From Sphingopyxis sp. CCNWLW2 (lineage in GTDB: Bacteria > Pseudomonadota > Alphaproteobacteria > Sphingomonadales > Sphingomonadaceae): a stretch of DNA of 64,000 nucleotides. The notes under the pieces are model-generated. The model worked only from the letters and a program-made list of their open reading frames with translations. It did no database searches and was not told the DNA's origin. The stretch is taken from assembly GCF_037095755.1 (NCBI RefSeq), contig NZ_JBAWKJ010000002.1, positions 124,001 to 188,000 of the forward strand. Direction: 5' to 3'. Below, piece after piece: positions 33,450 through 42,756 of the stretch; position 1 is the stretch's first letter, and every line of letters starts with the position of its first letter. The translations under genes and the position numbers were made by a program.

Positions 33450-35353
33450 TGCGCGAGCTCCGGATCGGGCTTTGATGCACCCGCCTTCCACGCCGCATAG
33501 TCGCGGTCCATGCGTTCCTTGATCGTGCCGCCCCAGCCGGCCTCGAAGGTCGTGAGCGCTTCCATCGCCTTTTCGCGGTCGAAGAGGAAAGTCATGAAAT
33601 CCTTGGCCACCGGCGCCGCGGCGCGCGATCCGCCCATGCCGTGCTCGATGACGACGGCGGTTGCATAGCGGGGGTTAACCACCGGCGCGAAGCCGACGAA
33701 CAGGCCGTGATCGCGGAATTTCCACGTGCCGCTTTTGCCGTTGCCGGTGCCGAGCCCGCGCACCTGCGCGGTGCCCGTCTTGCCCGCCATCGTGATGCCG
33801 TCGAGCGGCAGGCGGCTGCGCACCGCGGTGCCGGCGCCGTTGACGACAAGGTCCATGCCGTGGCGCGCGACGGCAAGCGCTTCGGGCGAGAAGGGCAGGG
33901 GCTCATTCTTGAACTCGCGGTTGATCAGGCGCGGGTAAAGCCGGCGTCCCGATGCGATCCGCGCCGCCATCACCGCGAGCTGGAGCGGATTGGCGAGCAC
34001 ATAGCCTTGTCCGATGACGGCGTTGAGCGAGTCCGACGCCGACCATTCCTGATCATATTTCTTCATCTTCCACGCGCTGTCGGGGATCGTGCCAAAGCGC
34101 TGGTTGCTGCCCGCGAGCTGATATTCCTCGCCGAGTCCGAGCAGCCGCGCGGTCGGGGCCATCGCGTCATAGCCGAGCCGGTGCGCGAGCCAGTAAAAAT
34201 AGCTGTTGCAGCTCTTCATAATCGCCGACGGCATGTCGAGGCTGCCGTGCGTGCCGAGGCAGCGGAAGAAGCGGCTACCGAGGCGATAGCCGCCGACGCA
34301 GGTGTGGCGCTCGCTCGGGTCCACGCCATGTTCGACCGCGGCGATCGCGGCCATCGGCTTCAGCGTCGATCCCGGCGGATAGAGCCCGCGCGTCGCCTTG
34401 TTAATCAGCGGCTGGTGATCGTCGCCGCGCAGCCAGGCATATTCGCTGCTGCTGATCCCGTCCGAAAAGCTGTTCGGATCGAAGCTCGGCATCGACACGA
34501 AGGAGAGGATGTCGCCGTTCTGGCAGTCGATCACGACCGCCGCGCCCGACTCGCGTCCCATGCGCCGCGCGACAAATTCCTGCAGATCGGCGTCGATCGT
34601 CAGATGAACGGTCTTGCCCTGCACGTCGGGCTGGGTCGACAGGTCGCGGACGACCTTGCCGCGCGCGGTCACCTCGACGCGCCGCGCGCCCGGCTGGCCC
34701 TTCAGCATGTCCTGGAAATATTTCTCCAGCCCGTCCTTGCCGATCTTGTACCCCGGCGTGATGTACAGCGGATCCTTGGCCTTCTGATATTCCTCGGCGT
34801 TCGGGGCGCCGACATAGCCGATCAGATGGCCGACCGCCGCGCCGGTCGGATAGTTGCGGGCAAAGCCGCGCTGCGGCGCGATGCCGGGCAGTTCGGGCAG
34901 GCGGACGAGGATCGAGCTATACTCGGCCTCGGTCATGTCCTCCTTGATCGCGACGGGCTGAAATCCCGATGCCGCCTTCAGGTCGCGGTTGATGCGTTCC
35001 ATCGTGTCGCCGTCGAGGCGCAGCAAGGTCCGGAGCTGTCCCAGCACCAGTTCCTTGTTGTGCAGGCGATCGGGAATGATGTCGATGCGCAGACTCACGC
35101 GGTTGTTCGCCAGCGCCTTGCCGCTGCGGTCGACGATCCAGCCGCGACGCGGCGGAACGAGCGTCAGATTGACGCGGTTGCTTTCCGATTCAAGGACATA
35201 GCGATCATTGTCGACCACCGAAATATAGGCCATGCGCGCCGCGAGCGCGACGCCGACCGCGGCCTGTGCGCCGCCGACGACCAGCGCGCGGCGGGTGAAG
35301 GTAATGCCCCTCCAGGCTTCGGTAATCGGCGGACTCTTCTTCTTCGTCGGCAT
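33446..35353 (-). CDS. mrdA: Penicillin-binding protein 2 (elongasome transpeptidase)
   Basis: A 635-residue class B PBP. A short cytoplasmic tail (MPTKKKSPP) is followed by one membrane anchor (about 22-42), the PBP dimer domain (GWIVDRSGKALA, ARNYPTGAAVGHLIGYVG) and the transpeptidase domain with catalytic Ser329 in STLK (329-332), SCN near 370 and KTGT in AGKTGTAQVRG. It cross-links the strands made by RodA during side-wall growth. The start lies 18 bases after the mreD stop. All catalytic motifs are intact and the length is usual. Confidence 0.97.
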   Translation of the reverse strand: MPTKKKSPPITEAWRGITFTRRALVVGGAQAAVGVALAARMAYISVVDNDRYVLESESNRVNLTLVPPRRGWIVDRSGKALANNRVSLRIDIIPDRLHNKELVLGQLRTLLRLDGDTMERINRDLKAASGFQPVAIKEDMTEAEYSSILVRLPELPGIAPQRGFARNYPTGAAVGHLIGYVGAPNAEEYQKAKDPLYITPGYKIGKDGLEKYFQDMLKGQPGARRVEVTARGKVVRDLSTQPDVQGKTVHLTIDADLQEFVARRMGRESGAAVVIDCQNGDILSFVSMPSFDPNSFSDGISSSEYAWLRGDDHQPLINKATRGLYPPGSTLKPMAAIAAVEHGVDPSERHTCVGGYRLGSRFFRCLGTHGSLDMPSAIMKSCNSYFYWLAHRLGYDAMAPTARLLGLGEEYQLAGSNQRFGTIPDSAWKMKKYDQEWSASDSLNAVIGQGYVLANPLQLAVMAARIASGRRLYPRLINREFKNEPLPFSPEALAVARHGMDLVVNGAGTAVRSRLPLDGITMAGKTGTAQVRGLGTGNGKSGTWKFRDHGLFVGFAPVVNPRYATAVVIEHGMGGSRAAAPVAKDFMTFLFDREKAMEALTTFEAGWGGTIKERMDRDYAAWKAGASKPDPELAQ

Positions 35354-35371
35354 TAGGGGGTTGGAACCAGT

Positions 35372-35893
35372 CTATCGGCGTTTCAGGCGGAAATTGTCAA
35401 ACTTGCCGGTCAGACGCATGAACAGCGGGACGAGCAGGGCGGAGACGATGATCTGCGGCACCACAAGGCCGAGCACGCGCCCGGTCGCGGCATGCGGGTG
35501 GGTGATCAGCGCGGCGAGCGACTGAATGATCGCGACCGACGCCGCGGCAATCGCCCAGTCGTGAAAAAAGCCGCGCCAATAGATGCGCTGCGACGAATAG
35601 GCGATCGCGATGCTGGCGACTGTCCACAGCCCCATCGCGGTGCCGATCGGTGCGCCGCTGAACAGATCGTCCCACAGGCCGAGCGGCAGCCCGATCCACA
35701 CGGGCCACATTTCGGCGCGCAGCAGCTGCCAGCACAGGAAGAAGAGCAGCCCGAGCGGCGGCAGCACCGGCGAATTGGCGATCAGCGGCAGCATCAGCGG
35801 CAGCGCCGAGGCGAACATCACGCTCGCAATCGGAACGAAGCGCATCCGCCACAGCGATGCCGGTTCGCCGAGGCGCGGACCCTTCTGCTTCAT
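35372..35893 (-). CDS. mreD: Rod-shape-determining protein MreD
   Basis: A 173-residue inner-membrane protein with about five helices (FVPIASVMFASALPLMLPLI, LGLLFFLCWQLL, and the LGLWDDLFSGAPIG signature with the acidic pair). It links MreC to the elongasome. Its start overlaps the mreC stop by 4 bases. The family is poorly conserved, but the LWDDLFSG motif and the position between mreC and mrdA make the call firm. Confidence 0.93.
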   Translation of the reverse strand: MKQKGPRLGEPASLWRMRFVPIASVMFASALPLMLPLIANSPVLPPLGLLFFLCWQLLRAEMWPVWIGLPLGLWDDLFSGAPIGTAMGLWTVASIAIAYSSQRIYWRGFFHDWAIAAASVAIIQSLAALITHPHAATGRVLGLVVPQIIVSALLVPLFMRLTGKFDNFRLKRR

Positions 35894-36807
35894 GGTGCTT
35901 TGGTGGCGGCCGGTGCGGCGGCAGTGGGCGTTGCGGGGCCAGGCAGTCCCTGCGCCTCGATATTGTCGGGGGTGTAGGGGCGCAGCACCGACACCGCATC
36001 GACCTTGCCCGGGTCGGCGAGCGGGCGGGCGAGCGCGCCGTCGTCCTGGCGCCGCACGACGATCGCGACGGGGATATTGGGCGGATAGAGCCCGCCGGTG
36101 CCCGAGGTGACGAGGATGTCGCCCGGTTTGAACGGGTTGTTCGCGATGTTGAGCGTGCGGACGTCGAGGTCGCCGTTGCCGCGGCCGCTGGCGAGCGCGG
36201 GCAGCCCGTCGCGCGCGCGGCGCACGGGAACGATATTGTCGACGTCGGTGAGCAGCAGCACCTGCGACACCGATGGGCCGGCGCCGAGCACGCGGCCGAT
36301 CAGCCCGTCGGCGCCGCGCACCGGCTGGCCCGCGGCAACACCGAGATTGCGCCCGATGCTGAGCAGCGCGATGCGCTTGCTGCTCGTCGAGGTCGAGGTG
36401 AGCAGATAACCGTTGGCGAGCGCGGTCTTGTCGGTTTCCTGCAGCTTCAGCAAGGCCTTGAGCTGGCGGTTTTCTTCCTGCAGCGAACTGGTCGCGACGA
36501 GCTCGCGTCGCGTGTCGGCAAGCTCCTTGCGCAGCCGCCGGTTCTGTGTGCCAGCGGCGACATAGGCGCCGACCGTATCGTCGATGCCCGAAATCGACCC
36601 GATCACCGAGCGCGACGCGCGCGCGACGGGCGCGGCGATTTCCTGGCTCGCCACACGCAATTGGGCGAAGCCGACGGGATCAACGACCGACAGGATCGCC
36701 AGCAACAGACCCGCCACCGCCCCTGTCACCGCGATGACATAGGCAACGAACAGGCTGTACTGAGCCTTTCGGGATTGCCCCGGACGTCGATGTGCCGGGC
36801 GGACCAT
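35890..36807 (-). CDS. mreC: Rod-shape-determining protein MreC
   Basis: A 305-residue bitopic protein. A membrane helix near residues 20-41 (FVAYVIAVTGAVAGLLLAIL) is followed by a coiled coil (about 85-120, RRLRKELADTRRELVATSSL) and the periplasmic MreC beta domains (GAGPSVSQVLLLTDVDN, GDILVTSGTGGLYPPNIPVA). It scaffolds the elongasome in the periplasm. A Pro/Ala-rich tail ends the protein. Its start is 17 bases after the mreB stop and its stop overlaps mreD. Confidence 0.95.
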   Translation of the reverse strand: MVRPAHRRPGQSRKAQYSLFVAYVIAVTGAVAGLLLAILSVVDPVGFAQLRVASQEIAAPVARASRSVIGSISGIDDTVGAYVAAGTQNRRLRKELADTRRELVATSSLQEENRQLKALLKLQETDKTALANGYLLTSTSTSSKRIALLSIGRNLGVAAGQPVRGADGLIGRVLGAGPSVSQVLLLTDVDNIVPVRRARDGLPALASGRGNGDLDVRTLNIANNPFKPGDILVTSGTGGLYPPNIPVAIVVRRQDDGALARPLADPGKVDAVSVLRPYTPDNIEAQGLPGPATPTAAAPAATKAP

Positions 36808-36824
36808 GTGTCAGAAGCCTTCGA

Positions 36825-37886
<1,062 letters not shown>

Positions 37887-38063
37887 TCATCGAAGCCGCG
37901 CCCCTGATGGACACGCCCCTGTCGTGATTTATCCGCGCGCCCGGCCGGCGACAGCTACAATCAGGGGGAGATTCCGGCTCTTCCTTTTGGGGTGGCTGGA
38001 CAAAATGATCAGGGCTGTGCGGATGGGTCGCGATTTGCGTTCGACTGCGCTAGGAGAGCGGCC

Positions 38064-39887
38064 ATGTCAATACGTCGCCTGCCGGAAAAGCTAGTAAATC
38101 GGATCGCAGCCGGTGAAGTGGTCGAAAGACCTGCCGCGGCGCTCAAGGAACTGGTTGAAAATGCGATCGATGCCGGTTCGACTCGCATTTCGGTGCGAAT
38201 CGCCGAGGGCGGGATCGCGCGGCTGGAGGTCGAGGATGACGGGTGCGGCATGACCGCCGCCGACATGGCGCTCGCGCTCGAACGCCATGCGACCTCGAAG
38301 CTGCCCGACGATGCGATCGAGGATGTCACGACATTGGGTTTTCGCGGTGAGGCGCTGCCGTCGATCGCGAGCGTCGCGCGGCTGACGCTCGAAAGCCGTG
38401 TCGCGGGCGGCGACGGCTGGAAACGCGTCGTCGACAATGGCGCGGTGCTGGCCGAAGGGCCCGCCGCGCTCGGCAAGGGCACACGCGTGATGGTCGAGGA
38501 TCTGTTTGCGCGCGTTCCCGCACGGCGCAAATTCCTGCGTAGCGGGCGCAGCGAATATGCCGCCTGCCTCGACGTTGTGAAGCGGCTCGCGATGGCACGC
38601 CCCGACATCGGCTTCACCGTCGAGCATGACGGGCGGCGCGTGCTCGACGTGCAGGGCGGGCAGGACCAGCTGACGCGCGTCGCGGCGCTCACCCAGCGCG
38701 ATCTCGCCACGAACAGCATCGGGGTCGATGTCGACCGCGGCGAGGTGCATCTGGGCGGCGTGATCAGCCTGCCGACCTACAATCGCGGCATCGCCGACCA
38801 TCAATATCTGTTCGTCAACGGCCGCCCGGTGAAGGACCGGTTGCTCGTCGGCGCGCTGCGCGGTGCCTATGCCGACCTGCTCGCGCGTGATCGCCATCCC
38901 GTCGTCGCGCTGTTCCTCGACGTGCCGACGAGCGAGGTTGATGTGAACGTCCATCCGGCGAAGACCGAGGTGCGTTTTCGCGATCCGCAGCTCGTTCGCG
39001 GGATGATCGTCGGCGGCCTCCGCCGTGCGCTCGACGAACATGGTTTCCGGAGCGTCCAGCGCCCCGCCGAAGCCGCGCTGGCGGCGTGGCAGCAGGAACC
39101 GGTGGCGCCGCAGCCGCCCGCGCCGACCTTGTTCGCCGCGCATCTGCCTTATCCGCACGCCCCGGCGACGCATCTCTTCGGGGCGGAGGGCGATCTCGCG
39201 ACGACGGCGTTGCTGCACGACCGCATCGTCGATTTCGCGCCGCCGCCGGGTGCGCTCCCGATGGGTCGCGCCGAGCCGGCGACCGCGCCGGTGCCCGAGG
39301 CCGAGGCGCACCCGCTCGGCATCGCGCGCGGGCAGATCGCGAAAACCTATATCGTCGCCGAGGCCGAAGACGGGCTGGTCATCGTCGACCAGCACGCCGC
39401 GCACGAGCGCCTCGTGCTCGAGCAACTCCGCCGCGGCATGGGCGGGCAGGCGGTGCCGTCGCAGGGGCTGCTGCTGCCCGAGGTGGTCGAACTCGACGAG
39501 CCCGCGTGCGACCGGCTCGAAGCCGCGGCGCCGCAACTCGCGGCGCTCGGCGTCGAGCTCGAACGCTTCGGCCCCGCCGCGGTGATGGTGCGCGCCACGC
39601 CGGCGATGCTGGGCGCGATCAACTGCCAGAAGCTCGTCACCGACATCGCCGACGACCTCGCGGGCTATGACGCCGCGCTCGGGCTCAGCGAACGGCTCGA
39701 ACTGGTCGCCGCGACGATGGCGTGCCATGGTTCGGTGCGGGCAGGGCGAACGCTGAGCGTCGCCGAAATGAACGCGCTGCTCCGCACGATGGAGGTCACG
39801 CCGCACAGCGGCCAGTGCAACCATGGCCGGCCGACGTGGGTGAAGCTCGCGATGGACGATGTCGAGAAATTGTTCGGGAGAAAGTAG
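38064..39887 (+). CDS. mutL: DNA mismatch repair endonuclease MutL
   Basis: A 607-residue MutL. The N-terminal GHKL ATPase has ELVENAIDAGST, DDGCGM and GFRGEALPSIASV; the 300-420 linker is Pro/Ala rich. The C-terminal domain retains the nicking-endonuclease motif DQHA-x2-E-x4-E (DQHAAHERLVLE) and a CNHGRP variant of the metal-binding CPHGRP motif. It therefore belongs to the MutH-less, endonuclease type of MutL. The start is ATG 38064 with TAGGAGAG; an upstream in-frame extension from 37992 looks non-coding. The metallo-hydrolase gene begins 12 bases after its stop. Confidence 0.96.
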   Translation: MSIRRLPEKLVNRIAAGEVVERPAAALKELVENAIDAGSTRISVRIAEGGIARLEVEDDGCGMTAADMALALERHATSKLPDDAIEDVTTLGFRGEALPSIASVARLTLESRVAGGDGWKRVVDNGAVLAEGPAALGKGTRVMVEDLFARVPARRKFLRSGRSEYAACLDVVKRLAMARPDIGFTVEHDGRRVLDVQGGQDQLTRVAALTQRDLATNSIGVDVDRGEVHLGGVISLPTYNRGIADHQYLFVNGRPVKDRLLVGALRGAYADLLARDRHPVVALFLDVPTSEVDVNVHPAKTEVRFRDPQLVRGMIVGGLRRALDEHGFRSVQRPAEAALAAWQQEPVAPQPPAPTLFAAHLPYPHAPATHLFGAEGDLATTALLHDRIVDFAPPPGALPMGRAEPATAPVPEAEAHPLGIARGQIAKTYIVAEAEDGLVIVDQHAAHERLVLEQLRRGMGGQAVPSQGLLLPEVVELDEPACDRLEAAAPQLAALGVELERFGPAAVMVRATPAMLGAINCQKLVTDIADDLAGYDAALGLSERLELVAATMACHGSVRAGRTLSVAEMNALLRTMEVTPHSGQCNHGRPTWVKLAMDDVEKLFGRK

Positions 39888-39899
39888 CAGGAGGGCGCC

Positions 39900-40940
39900 A
39901 TGTATTTTGCGAGTTTTCGCGATGGAGAGGGCTGCAAATCCTATATTGTCGGTTGCACCGAAACATGCGCCGCGGCGATCATCGATCCCGCGCTCGATCT
40001 CGTCGATCGCTATATCGGGGAGGTGAACAGGCAGGGGCTGCGCGTCCGCTACATCATCGACACCCACACCCATGCCGACCATTTCTCGGGCGCTCAGGCG
40101 TTGAAGCAGGCATTCGGGGCGCCGATCGTCATGCATCGTTTCTCGCCGTCGCCCTATGTCGACCTGCATGTCGAGGACGGCCATTCGTTGCCGCTCGGCG
40201 CGATGCGGATGAAGATATGGCATACGCCCGGGCACACGCGCGATTCGATGGCGATCCATGTTGAGGACCGGGTCTTTACCGGCGACACGCTGCTGATTGG
40301 CGGGACGGGGCGCAGCGACCTGCCCAGCGGCGACCCCGAGCAGCTGTTCGACAGCCTGTTCGGCAAGCTGCTGACGCTGCCCGACGAAACGCTCGTCTTT
40401 CCGGCGCACGACTATAAGGGGCGCGAAAGCAGCACGATCGGTGACGAGCGGCAGACCAACCCGCGCCTTGCCAAGACCGGGCGCGCCGATTTCGTCGCGC
40501 TGATGAACAATCTCAACCTGTCGGCGCCGATGCACCTGACCGAAGCGCTGCGCACCAACATGTCGGGCGGCAAGACTGTGCGCCAGTTGCTTGCGGAGGC
40601 GGGCGCGAAGGTGCCCTTCATGGGACTCGACGAATTGAGCCGTCGCATCGCGGCGCGCGCCAATGATTTCGTCATCCTCGACGTGCGCGAAAAGGATGCG
40701 TTCGGGGCGGGTCATGTCCCCGGCGCGACGCACCTGCCGCGCGGGCAGCTCGAACTGCGCGTCAACGATGTGCTGCCCGATCCGGGGGTCGAGATTCTGA
40801 CCGTGTGCGAATTTGGCAAGATATCGACGCTCGCCGCGGCGACCTTGCGCGAGCTGGGGTTCGAGCGCGCGACCGCGCTCGACGGTGGGATGAAGGCGTG
40901 GCGCGATGGCGGCTATCCGGTCGAGGGCGCGGGCGATTGA
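39900..40940 (+). CDS. Metallo-beta-lactamase fold hydrolase fused to rhodanese (persulfide dioxygenase-like)
   Basis: 346 residues in two domains. Residues 1-230 are an ETHE1-like metallo-hydrolase with HTHADH (56-61), the HTPGHT metal histidine and FPAHDYKG. Residues about 250-346 are a rhodanese domain (VILDVREKDAFGAGHVPGATHLPRG) with its candidate active cysteine C303 in CEFGKIS. Such fusions oxidise glutathione persulfide to sulfite and pass or accept sulfane sulfur, a cytoplasmic sulfide-detoxifying route. The 12-base spacing suggests co-transcription with mutL. A thiosulfate- or sulfide-responsive regulator is not visible nearby. The persulfide substrate is inferred from domain architecture. 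Confidence 0.88.
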   Translation: MYFASFRDGEGCKSYIVGCTETCAAAIIDPALDLVDRYIGEVNRQGLRVRYIIDTHTHADHFSGAQALKQAFGAPIVMHRFSPSPYVDLHVEDGHSLPLGAMRMKIWHTPGHTRDSMAIHVEDRVFTGDTLLIGGTGRSDLPSGDPEQLFDSLFGKLLTLPDETLVFPAHDYKGRESSTIGDERQTNPRLAKTGRADFVALMNNLNLSAPMHLTEALRTNMSGGKTVRQLLAEAGAKVPFMGLDELSRRIAARANDFVILDVREKDAFGAGHVPGATHLPRGQLELRVNDVLPDPGVEILTVCEFGKISTLAAATLRELGFERATALDGGMKAWRDGGYPVEGAGD

Positions 40941-40971
40941 CCGCCACCCGACTTGCTGCAAGGAAGCGGCC

Positions 40972-41517
40972 ATGAGCACGAGAAAAATGCATATCGGTGT
41001 CGCGGCGCTGCTTTGCGCGCTCGGTAGCGGAAGCGCGGTTCAAGCGGCTCCGGAAGCGCCCGCGCGCGCGGCGTGTCCCGCCGCCCCGATATTGCCGCCC
41101 GAACTTGCCGATTGGGCGCGGGGAGCATCGAGCAAGACGATCTACGCCTATGGCGCCGATCTCGCGGCCGATTGGTCGCCGCTCGGCGCGGCGCGGACGG
41201 AACTGCCGCTGCATCGCTTCGAAAGCCTGCGCTATGGGGTCGCGCCCGAGCGCAAGCCCGACGTGCATAAATTCGGCGGCATGATACCGATCGACGTGAA
41301 GAAGCCGGGGCGGCTCGTCGTCGCGCTCGACGCGGGGGCGTGGATCGACCTCGTCCGCGACGGCGCGGTGGTGAAATCGGTCACGCACGGCCACGGACCG
41401 GCCTGTTCGGGCATTCGCAAGATGGTCGAATTCGACGTGACGCCGGGACGCTATCTGCTCCAGATCGTCAACGCGCCGACGGCGTCGATCCGCGCGATGG
41501 CGGTGCTGCGCGACTGA
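40972..41517 (+). CDS. Secreted hypothetical protein (sphingomonad family)
   Basis: 181 residues with a signal peptide (about 1-26, ending SAVQAA), so periplasmic or outer-surface. The mature part is beta-rich with FGGMIPIDVKKPGRLVVALDAGAWIDLV, a HGHGPACSGIRKMVEFDVTPGRY segment and two cysteines. I recall sphingomonad relatives annotated as homogentisate 1,2-dioxygenase. At 181 residues with a signal peptide it cannot be that roughly 430-residue cytosolic enzyme, so that label should not be copied. Its stop abuts the stop of the convergent phosphodiesterase gene directly (TGA/TCA). Function unknown. Confidence 0.75.
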   Translation: MSTRKMHIGVAALLCALGSGSAVQAAPEAPARAACPAAPILPPELADWARGASSKTIYAYGADLAADWSPLGAARTELPLHRFESLRYGVAPERKPDVHKFGGMIPIDVKKPGRLVVALDAGAWIDLVRDGAVVKSVTHGHGPACSGIRKMVEFDVTPGRYLLQIVNAPTASIRAMAVLRD

Positions 41518-42714
41518 TCAGGGCAGGCGCTTGGCGAGTTCGCCCGTCGCGTCGCTCGGCAGCGGCGTGGCACCGATCAGCCGCATCAGCAGCGGATAGA
41601 CCTCGATATTGTCGACGATCCCGACATCGCCTTTCAGGCCGGTGCCGCTCGCGACGAACAGCGCGAGCATCTCGGGGTCCTGATTGTCATAGCCGTGCGC
41701 GCCGCCCTTGACGGGCCAGGTCGGCGTGCCCGCGATGATCGACCAGCCGGGCTCGGCGATACAGATGATCGCCGCGACACGCGGGTTCCGGCCATAGTGC
41801 AGCCGCTTCGGCAATTCCTCGCGACGGTTGCACGTCATATGGTCGTGTGGTTTCAGCAGCGCGTCATACACGCGGTTATCGGTGCCGGCGGCGGGCTCGA
41901 TCGCGGCATAGGGGCCCGTTTCGACCGCGATGATGCTGGGAAGGTCGATCAGGTCGGCAAGCTGGATGGTGCGGCTTTCGTCGATCGCGCGCATCCCGTG
42001 GTCGGCGACGACCAATATGCGTACGGGCTGTCGCATCGCGGCGAGGCCCGCGACGAGATCGCCGACACGCGCATCGACGTCGGAAATCGCCGCGTTCACC
42101 TCGACGCTGTCGGGACCGAATTTGTGTCCTGCATCGTCGACCGCCTCGAAATAGAGCGTCACGAAAGCGGGCCGGATATCGGCGGGGCGGCGCATCCAGT
42201 CGAGGACCGTGTTCACCCGCTGCACATAGCCGATGTTCGCATCGTAGCGCAGCCAGTCGGGCGGGCGGCTCGTATGGATCGCGACCTCGCTGCCCGGCCA
42301 GAACATCGTCGCGCTCCGCACGCCGGCCTTGCCGGCAGTTACCCACGCGGGCTCGGCCTCATCCCACCAGAAGGGATCGAGCGACTGTTTCGGATCGCCA
42401 AGGCTGAAGCGCACGTCGGGGCGCCGCGGGTCGATCATATTGTTGCCGACGATGCCATGATTGTCGGGCCGCTTGCCGGTGACGATCGCATAATGGTTGG
42501 GGAAGGTCTTGGTTGGGAAGGACGGACGCAGCTTGCCGTGCGCGCCCTCCGCGGCGAGACGCGACAGGTTCGGCGTGAGGCCGCGACCCAGATAATCGGC
42601 ACGAAAACCGTCGATCGAGATCAGGATCGTCACGGGCTTGCGCGCGTTTCCCTCCTGCGCGTGCGCGGCGAGGGGAAGGAGGAGGGCGAGCAGTAGCGAG
42701 AAAAGGCGGTTCAT
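41518..42714 (-). CDS. Exported NPP-type ectonucleotide pyrophosphatase/phosphodiesterase
   Basis: A 398-residue alkaline phosphatase superfamily protein with a signal peptide (about 1-19, LLALLLPLAAHAQ). Metal and nucleophile motifs are IDGFRADYL (first Asp), FPTKTFPNHY with the nucleophilic Thr, the GIVGNNM loop, FEAVDDAGHKFGPDS and VVADHGM with the distal Asp/His ligands. It cleaves phosphodiester or pyrophosphate bonds in the periplasm, releasing nucleoside monophosphates or similar. It lies 42 bases after the phoD stop on the same strand and is probably co-transcribed with it. I saw no Pho box in front of either gene. Confidence 0.9.
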   Translation of the reverse strand: MNRLFSLLLALLLPLAAHAQEGNARKPVTILISIDGFRADYLGRGLTPNLSRLAAEGAHGKLRPSFPTKTFPNHYAIVTGKRPDNHGIVGNNMIDPRRPDVRFSLGDPKQSLDPFWWDEAEPAWVTAGKAGVRSATMFWPGSEVAIHTSRPPDWLRYDANIGYVQRVNTVLDWMRRPADIRPAFVTLYFEAVDDAGHKFGPDSVEVNAAISDVDARVGDLVAGLAAMRQPVRILVVADHGMRAIDESRTIQLADLIDLPSIIAVETGPYAAIEPAAGTDNRVYDALLKPHDHMTCNRREELPKRLHYGRNPRVAAIICIAEPGWSIIAGTPTWPVKGGAHGYDNQDPEMLALFVASGTGLKGDVGIVDNIEVYPLLMRLIGATPLPSDATGELAKRLP

Positions 42715-42756
42715 GCCGGGTCCGCTATGGTTCTTATGTGACCATTCGGCGACACG

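Noticed and set aside
38091..40979. 962-residue minus-strand open frame across mutL and the metallo-hydrolase
   Set aside because: Runs antisense through two well-supported genes; low-complexity composition.
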